Below are positions 59,032-64,000 of a stretch of 64,000 nt of DNA, one piece after another. Origin of the DNA: Streptomyces nigra (GTDB lineage Bacteria; Actinomycetota; Actinomycetes; Streptomycetales; Streptomycetaceae); contig NZ_CP029043.1 in assembly GCF_003074055.1 (NCBI RefSeq), positions 3,774,501 to 3,838,500 of the forward strand. The letters run 5' to 3'. A program made the translations under genes and the position numbers. Each line of letters opens with the position of its first letter. The first letter of the stretch is position 1. Under the pieces are notes generated by a model, which saw nothing but the letters and a program-made list of their open reading frames with translations, made no database searches and was not told the origin of the DNA.

Positions 59032-59544
59032 CTACTTCCGCAGCTCGATGACGGTCTTGCCGATGCGGATCGGCGCGCCCAGCGGAACAGGCGTGGGGGT
59101 CGTCAGCCGCGTTCGGTCGAGGTACGTGCCGTTGGTGGAGCCAAGGTCCTCGACGATCCACTGGCCGTCGCGGTCCGGGTAGATCCTGGCATGCCGGCTG
59201 GAGGCGTAGTCGTCGTCCAGCACGATCGTGCTGTCGTGCGCCCGGCCCAGGGTGATGGTCTGCCCCTGGAGGGCGACGGTGGTGCCGGTGAGCGTGCCCT
59301 CGGACACGACCAGCTTGGTCGGGGCGTTACGGCGCTGGCGGCCGCCGCCCTGCTGGCCGCGTTGCTGCGGCGGCGCCGTCTGCCGGGCGGCCTGCTGCTG
59401 CCGTCCGGCCTCTCGCCTGGCCCCGCGCTGGGTGACACGCGTACCGAACAGGTCGCTGCGGATGACCTGCACGGCCACGATCACGAACAGCCACAGTACG
59501 GCCAGGAAACCCAGCCGCATGACCGTGAGGGTCAGCTCTGACAT
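59032..59544 (-). CDS. fhaB: FHA domain protein FhaB (FipA)
   Basis: A 170-residue protein. One N-terminal helix (about 6-28, LTVMRLGFLAVLWLFVIVAV), an Arg/Gln-rich linker, then an FHA domain (about 75-170) with LGRAHDSTIV, SSRHARIY and DLGSTNGTYLD. It binds phosphothreonine proteins at the membrane. It lies 84 bases before pstP and 10 bases after fhaA. Confidence 0.95.
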   Translation of the reverse strand: MSELTLTVMRLGFLAVLWLFVIVAVQVIRSDLFGTRVTQRGARREAGRQQQAARQTAPPQQRGQQGGGRQRRNAPTKLVVSEGTLTGTTVALQGQTITLGRAHDSTIVLDDDYASSRHARIYPDRDGQWIVEDLGSTNGTYLDRTRLTTPTPVPLGAPIRIGKTVIELRK

Positions 59545-59554
59545 TGCCCCCGCT

Positions 59555-60418
59555 TCACCCTTCGGCTTGCCGGTAAATGATGGTGGTGCTGCCCACGACG
59601 ATCCGCGAGCCGTCGCGGAGCGTAGCGCGGGTGGTGTGCTGCCCGTCCACCACGATGCCGTTGGTGGACCCGAGATCCTGGATCGTCGAGGGCGTTCCGG
59701 TCCGGATCTCGCAGTGCCGGCGGGAGACGCCGGGGTCGTCGATCCGCACGTCGGCGTCGGTGCTGCGACCCAGCACGAGCGTGGCGCGGGAGATCTGGTG
59801 GCGGGTGCCGTTGATCTCGATCCAGTAGCGGGTGCGTCCGCCGGGCGCCGGTGCGGCGGGCGGCCGGGGGCCGCCGGCGGGCTGCGGGTATCCGTAGCCG
59901 CCGGGACGTCCGCCGGGGGGCGGCGCGGCAGGCATCGGCGGGGCGCCCGTGGGCGCGGCGGCCGGCGGGTAGCCGTAGCCGCCCGGGGCGCCGGGGCGTC
60001 CGGCCGGGGCGGGCCGCTGGGGGCCGCCGGCCTGCTGGTCGGTGGAACCGGCGAGGGTGCGGCTGCGCACCCGGTACAGACCGGTGTCGAGGTCGTCGGC
60101 CTTCTCGAGGTGGACCTTGATCGGTCCCATGAAGGTGTAGCGCTGCTGCTTGGCGTAGTCGCGGACCATGCCCGCGAGCTCGTCGCCGAGCTGGCCCGAG
60201 TAGGGGCTCAGCCGCTCGTAGTCCGGCGCGCTCAGCTCCACGATGAAGTCGTTGGGGACGACCGTCCGGTCGCGGTTCCAGATCGTGGCGTTGTTGTCGC
60301 ACTCACGCTGGAGCGCTCCGGCGATCTCCACCGGCTGCACCTCGGACTTGAACACCTTGGCGAAGGTGCCGTTGACCAGACCTTCGAGACGCTGCTCGAA
60401 CTTCTTCAGGACTCCCAT
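59555..60418 (-). CDS. fhaA: FHA domain protein FhaA (DUF3662 plus FHA)
   Basis: A 287-residue cytoplasmic adaptor. The N-terminal DUF3662 domain (1-120) starts MGVLKKFEQRLEGLVNGTFA. A Pro/Gly/Tyr-rich linker follows, then an FHA domain (about 195-287) with LGRSTDADVRI, SRRHCEI and DLGSTNGIVVD. In mycobacteria FhaA binds the phosphorylated pseudokinase part of MurJ and regulates late peptidoglycan synthesis. The ATG at 60418 has GGAGGAGG upstream and is the first gene of the operon. Confidence 0.95.
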   Translation of the reverse strand: MGVLKKFEQRLEGLVNGTFAKVFKSEVQPVEIAGALQRECDNNATIWNRDRTVVPNDFIVELSAPDYERLSPYSGQLGDELAGMVRDYAKQQRYTFMGPIKVHLEKADDLDTGLYRVRSRTLAGSTDQQAGGPQRPAPAGRPGAPGGYGYPPAAAPTGAPPMPAAPPPGGRPGGYGYPQPAGGPRPPAAPAPGGRTRYWIEINGTRHQISRATLVLGRSTDADVRIDDPGVSRRHCEIRTGTPSTIQDLGSTNGIVVDGQHTTRATLRDGSRIVVGSTTIIYRQAEG

Positions 60419-60977
60419 GGGGCACCTCCTCCGTCGTTGCCTGCGTCCTGCATCCCGCGGGGCGGGCACTGCCTTACCTGGTACTGCTTACTGATCGTAT
60501 CCACGCGCCGGTCGATCGGCTGGTTCCCCCTGTCGGCCCGGTCGACGGGTGTCGACGCCCTCGAAGTTCCCCTCGGAGCTCCCCTTCGAACTCCTTGTGG
60601 ACGCTGTCCTGCCATGGATCGTAGAGGGGGCCGTAGACCAGTGTCCCGCACCTGACCGTGGACCCCGGCCCGGTCATGGGGAGAAGCCGGGTACCGGTAC
60701 GAGGTTGATACGTGAACAAGTTCTCCCCGATACGGAGCGGACGTGGCTGTGGCCTGGTGAGGTGTGATGCGGGGCGTCGCCGGCGTCGGGGCCGCGGGGG
60801 CACCGCGCGGGGGTCACGACGCGACTGCGCTGGTCGGCGCGCGCATGTCGTCCGTACGCCGGTCGCACGGCGGCTGCCTGGGGATAAGGGATGTGAATCC
60901 ACCCTGGCGAGCGTGCTAATGTTCTGGGTGTCGGAAGGCGCCGGACCGCACGGAAAGGTCCTGAGGACACACCCAAT
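60419..60977. other. Gap upstream of the fhaA operon and tRNA-Leu
   Basis: A 559-base region with no supported gene. It should hold the fhaA-pknB operon promoter (reading left) and the tRNA-Leu promoter (reading right). A TAATGT at 60917-60922 matches the -10 of tRNA-Ile in sequence and flanks. I found no clear repeats. Confidence 0.45.
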
Positions 60978-61061
60978 GCGCGGGTGGCGGAATAGGCAGA
61001 CGCGCTGGATTCAGGTTCCAGTGCCCGCAAGGGCGTGGGGGTTCAACTCCCCCCTCGCGCA
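60978..61061 (+). tRNA. tRNA-Leu (CAG)
   Basis: A class II tRNA of 84 bases with a long variable arm. The acceptor GCGCGGG pairs with CTCGCGC (one G-T). The anticodon arm CTGGA-TTCAGGT-TCCAG carries CAG, and the T loop is TTCAACT. The 3'-CCA is not encoded. Confidence 0.96.
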
Positions 61062-61067
61062 CAGACG

Positions 61068-61101
61068 AAGAGGCGGCACCGTTCACACGGTGCCGCCTCT
61101 T
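61068..61101 (+). terminator. tRNA-Leu terminator
   Basis: AAGAGGCGGCACCG and CGGTGCCGCCTCTT pair perfectly over 14 bases, with TCTGTT after. Confidence 0.92.
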
Positions 61102-61200
61102 CTGTTGTGTTCGCCACGTCGCCCCCGCGAGGGGCGGGCGGAGGGCCGCCTCTGACGGCCCGTCCTGTGATGAAGCTCTCAGGTCAGAGGCCTGTGGAAG

Positions 61201-61851
61201 TCAGGCCACGAGGCGCTGCGCGAGCGTCTTGGCCGTCGTGGCGGCCTCGTCGAGGGCGCGCTCGTGCGAGGCCTCGAACAGGGGGACCAGGTCGGCCATC
61301 TTCGGGTCGGCCGGGGCCATGGTGAGCTCCGGGACGATGAACGTGAGGTCGGCGCCGAAGAAGTCCGTGAAGATCGCCGACAGGTAGTTCTGCACGTACT
61401 CGTATCCCTCGCGCGGGGTGCCCGGTCCGTACGCGCCGCCGCGGCTGGCGACGACGGTGACCGGGGTGCCCTTCAGCGACGCGTCCTCGCCGACGGTGCG
61501 GCCGACCAGGATCACGTTGTCCAGCCACGCCTTGAGCGTCGACGGGATCGTCAGGTTGTACATCGGCGCGCCGACCAGGACGGCGTCGGCGGACTCCAGC
61601 TCCTCGATCAGCTTCACGCGCTCCGCGAAGGCGGCGGCCTGCTCGGGGGAGTGCGTGGCCGGGTCCGCGAAGCCGGCGGTGTGGGCGGCTGCCGAGATGT
61701 GCGGCGCCGGGTGGGCGGCGAGGTCGCGGTGGATGACCGTGCCGCCGGGGTGCTGCTCCTCCCAGGTCCGCCGGAAGGCGTCGGTGACGGTGCGGGACGA
61801 GGAGGTTCCGGCCGGGAAGACCGAGGAGTCGATGTGCAGCAGGGTGGCCAT
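61201..61851 (-). CDS. azoR: FMN-dependent NADH-azoreductase / quinone reductase
   Basis: A 216-residue flavodoxin-fold enzyme. The FMN phosphate loop is in HIDSSVFPAGTSSSRTVTDA, and the isoalloxazine loop is APMYNLTIPSTLKAWLD with SRGGAYGPGTPREGYEYVQN. It reduces quinones and azo or other electrophiles with two electrons. The ATG at 61851 has GGAGA upstream. It is divergent from an HxlR-type regulator, the usual arrangement for quinone or diamide-responsive control. Confidence 0.92.
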   Translation of the reverse strand: MATLLHIDSSVFPAGTSSSRTVTDAFRRTWEEQHPGGTVIHRDLAAHPAPHISAAAHTAGFADPATHSPEQAAAFAERVKLIEELESADAVLVGAPMYNLTIPSTLKAWLDNVILVGRTVGEDASLKGTPVTVVASRGGAYGPGTPREGYEYVQNYLSAIFTDFFGADLTFIVPELTMAPADPKMADLVPLFEASHERALDEAATTAKTLAQRLVA

Positions 61852-62008
61852 GACGTCTCCAAGAAGAGGATCAAAAGGGCATATAGGGGTGAGCTGCCGC
61901 CGTGAGGGTGAAGCTTTCCTCAGGGGCTGTAACTTCGTACTCAACTATGGATAGCACAGTCGCTTACTTTTTTTCATCCCCCCACGGGAAGGCCAGTACC
62001 CTTGAGGT
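61852..62008. promoter_or_regulatory. azoR-hxlR divergent control region
   Basis: A 157-base gap, AT-rich for this genome around 61929-61975. It contains GTAACTTCGTACTC and, inverted, GTAAGCGACTGTGC, which share GTAA...C ends, plus CTATGGATAG at 61946-61955. These are candidate HxlR half sites but are not a proven motif. Confidence 0.4.
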
Positions 62009-62371
62009 ATGGCGGGTGAGGAGAGTCACGACGTAGCGAGCTGCAAGCAGGTGGACGACGGCATCACCCGCGTCTTCCAGCTGCTCGGCAAGCGCTGGAC
62101 CGGTCCGATCGTGTCCGTGCTGACGACGGGCCCCGCCTACTTCGTCTCCCTGCGCCGGGCCATCCCCGGGATCAGCGAGCGGATGCTGTCCGACCGGCTC
62201 ACGGAGCTGACCGCGGCGGGGCTCGTGGTGCGTGAGGTGTACGAGGGGCCGCCGTTGCGCGTGGTGTACCGCCTGACGGAGGCCGGTGCCGCGCTGGAGC
62301 CCGCGCTCAAGGAGCTGGGCGGGTGGGCGATGAAGCATCTGCCGGAGAGGGATCGGCCGGAGGGCTGCTGA
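62009..62371 (+). CDS. HxlR family transcriptional regulator
   Basis: A 120-residue winged-helix protein. Cys12 (ASCKQVDDGITRVFQLLGKR) occupies the N-terminal position used for thiol sensing in YodB/HypR-type HxlR proteins, and a second Cys is the last residue. The recognition helix is near GISERMLSDRLTELTAAGLV. It probably represses the divergent azoR until quinones or oxidants modify Cys12. GAGG precedes the ATG. Confidence 0.93.
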   Translation: MAGEESHDVASCKQVDDGITRVFQLLGKRWTGPIVSVLTTGPAYFVSLRRAIPGISERMLSDRLTELTAAGLVVREVYEGPPLRVVYRLTEAGAALEPALKELGGWAMKHLPERDRPEGC

Positions 62372-62402
62372 GGCGCCCTTCTCCGGGTGGTACCCGGGTT
62401 CG

Positions 62403-62429
62403 TTTTCCACAGGTCCGGAGTTGTCCACA
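62403..62429 (+). other. Pair of DnaA boxes upstream of the DUF2252 gene
   Basis: TTTTCCACA (62403-62411) and perfect TTGTCCACA (62421-62429) lie in the same orientation, 18 bases apart, about 37 kb from oriC and about 100 bases before the DUF2252 gene. Confidence 0.55.
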
Positions 62430-62524
62430 GGCACTGACGCGTTTCGGCCACCGGCTGTACGGTCGGCACGAGTTGATGTTCGTGCGGGATGTGCACAGCG
62501 CTGGATGTGGGGGAGGCGGTCGTC

Positions 62525-63970
62525 ATGACCGAGGTCGTTGCGGAGCGCTCGGCGGGCGTGGCGGAGTCGGGTCCGGGCTCTGTGCGTCGTTCGCTGCCGC
62601 GGGTGCGCGGGTTCGCCGACCGGGACGCCGGTGGGGCGCCGAAGGCCGAGGGGAAGGCGCTGCGCGAGCGGCTCAAGCGCGGTGACCACGCCCGCTTCGA
62701 CGTGGACGGTGCCCGCCCGGACGCCGTGACGGCCGTCGAGGAGTCCAACGCCGGCCGCATCCCCGGGCTGACGCCGATACGGGTGGGCCGGATGGCGGCG
62801 ACGCCGTTCGCCTTCCTGCGCGGTTCGGCCGGGCTCATGGCGTACGACCTGGCCCGCAGCCCCGTGACCGGGATCCGCGCGCAGATCTGCGGGGACGCGC
62901 ACGCGGCGAACTTCGGGCTGTACGGCGACGCGCGCGGCGGCCTGGTCATCGACCTGAACGACTTCGACGAGACCCTGATCGGCCCCTGGGAGTGGGACCT
63001 GAAGCGGCTCGCCACCTCGCTGGTGCTCGCGGGCCGGGAGGCCGGCGCGGACGAAGACGTGTGCCGGCTGGCGGCGCTGGACGCGGCCGGCGCCTACCGG
63101 CGCACCATGCGGCTGCTGGCCCGGCTCCCCGCCCTGGACGCGTGGAACGCCATCGCGGACGAGCGGCTCGTCTCCCACACCGACGCCCACGACCTGCTCG
63201 GCACCCTGGAGCGGGTCGCGGAGAAGGCGCGGGCCAACACCAGCGGCCGTTTCGCGGCGAAGTCGACCGAGCGGACCGAGGACGGCGGGCGCCGGTTCGT
63301 GGACGCGCCGCCGGTGCTGCGCCGGGTCGGCGACGAGGAGGCGGCGGCGGTCGTCGCGTCCCTGGAGAGCTACGTGGACACGCTCCCCGAGGACCGGCAT
63401 CCGCTGCTGGCGCGGCACGCGGTGCACGACGTGGCGTTCCGGGTCGTCGGCACGGGCAGCGTGGGCACACGGTCCTATGTCGTCCTGCTCCTGGACCACC
63501 GGGGCGAGCCGCTGGTCCTCCAGGTGAAGGAGGCGCGGCCGTCGGCTCTGGTCCCGCATCTGGCGACGGCCGGGTTCGAGGTGCCGGAGCCGGAGCACGA
63601 GGGGCGGCGCGTGGTGCTCGGGCAGAAGCGGATGCAGGTGGTCAGCGACGTCCTGCTGGGGTGGACGACGGTGGAGGGGCGGCCCTTCCAGGTGCGCCAG
63701 TTCCGCAACCGCAAGGGCAGCGTGGACCCGGCGGCGCTGGCCGCCGACCAGATCGACGACTACGCCCGGATGACCGGCGCCCTTCTGGCCCGGGCCCACG
63801 CGCACAGCGCCGACCCGCGTCTGATCGCCGGTTACTGCGGCAAGAACGAGGAGCTGGACGAGGCGATAGCCGCGTTCTCCGTCGCCTACGCCGACCGGAC
63901 CGAGGCGGATCACGCCGACCTGGTGGCGGCCGTGCGGTCGGGGCGGATCGCGGCGGAGCTGGGGGTGTGA
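62525..63970 (+). CDS. DUF2252 family protein
   Basis: A 481-residue soluble protein. The DUF2252 core has GDAHAANFGLYGD and VIDLNDFDE, resembling the catalytic and metal loops of aminoglycoside-phosphotransferase-like kinases, followed by WEWDLKRLATS and EARPSAL. Those motifs suggest a small-molecule kinase fold, but no reaction is established. The ATG at 62525 has GGGGGAGG upstream; an in-frame GTG 12 codons earlier is possible. It stands alone at the right end. Confidence 0.88.
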   Translation: MTEVVAERSAGVAESGPGSVRRSLPRVRGFADRDAGGAPKAEGKALRERLKRGDHARFDVDGARPDAVTAVEESNAGRIPGLTPIRVGRMAATPFAFLRGSAGLMAYDLARSPVTGIRAQICGDAHAANFGLYGDARGGLVIDLNDFDETLIGPWEWDLKRLATSLVLAGREAGADEDVCRLAALDAAGAYRRTMRLLARLPALDAWNAIADERLVSHTDAHDLLGTLERVAEKARANTSGRFAAKSTERTEDGGRRFVDAPPVLRRVGDEEAAAVVASLESYVDTLPEDRHPLLARHAVHDVAFRVVGTGSVGTRSYVVLLLDHRGEPLVLQVKEARPSALVPHLATAGFEVPEPEHEGRRVVLGQKRMQVVSDVLLGWTTVEGRPFQVRQFRNRKGSVDPAALAADQIDDYARMTGALLARAHAHSADPRLIAGYCGKNEELDEAIAAFSVAYADRTEADHADLVAAVRSGRIAAELGV

Positions 63971-64000
63971 GGGTGCGGGAGCCGGGCGGAGCGGCGGTGT

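Noticed and set aside
60712..61155. A plus-strand frame running across tRNA-Leu
   Set aside because: It reads through the tRNA and its terminator and has no recognisable protein features.

Overview
The window is high-GC actinobacterial DNA and carries the replication-origin region of a Streptomyces chromosome. The gene order rpmH-dnaA-oriC-dnaN-gnd-recF-DciA-gyrB-gyrA is intact. DnaA boxes have the Streptomyces form TTGTCCACA, parS sites read GTTTCACGTGAAAC, trxB has a SigR-type promoter, and class E sortases and DLW-39, DUF6049, DUF3566 and DUF5324 family proteins are present. Almost every third codon position is G or C, so most antisense reading frames are shadows.

Left part (1-16 kb): the start of a penicillin-binding protein gene and a PadR regulator diverge from a shared promoter region. 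Inositol-phosphate synthase (with a small inverted-repeat element at its stop codon), an MFS transporter, an LppU-like protein and the CCA-adding enzyme follow. Next comes an envelope and redox block: DUF6049 protein, MurJ lipid II flippase, a transmembrane pseudokinase, SigM, its zinc-finger anti-sigma factor, and thioredoxin reductase plus thioredoxin.

Origin core (16-36 kb): on the minus strand lie a GNAT protein, parB, parA, rsmG, jag, yidC, yidD, rnpA and rpmH. On the plus strand lie dnaA, a roughly 0.9 kb oriC with about 18 DnaA-box-like 9-mers, dnaN, gnd, recF, a DciA-like gene, gyrB, gyrA and a DUF3566 membrane protein gene that is frameshifted here.

Variable stretch (36-45 kb): tRNA-Ile, a lipoprotein, small membrane and secreted proteins, an ATPase, DLW-39, a Ser/Thr kinase with a frameshifted tail, an XRE-type regulator with an upstream palindrome, tRNA-Ala and a DUF5324 protein.

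Envelope and division block (45-60 kb): cyclophilin, rhomboid protease, CrgA, DUF881, three class E sortases around a PabA/TrpG-like amidotransferase, then the minus-strand operon fhaA-fhaB-pstP-ftsW/rodA-pbpA-pknB. These genes link polar growth and septation to Ser/Thr phosphorylation. The pseudokinase next to murJ (11-13 kb) and FhaA (59.5-60.4 kb) are probable partners, by analogy with the fused mycobacterial MurJ. The right end has tRNA-Leu, a divergent azoreductase/HxlR pair and a DUF2252 protein.

Most notable: a 229-bp MITE-like insertion with CTAG flanks that form the stop codon of ino1; seven perfect parS sites, all on one side of dnaA, placed in terminators or translated within genes; three single-base losses in G/C runs that break two genes, probably sequence errors; near-perfect DnaA boxes 21 kb and 37 kb from oriC; an operator-like palindrome before the XRE gene; and a TTA (bldA-type) codon in the first sortase gene.
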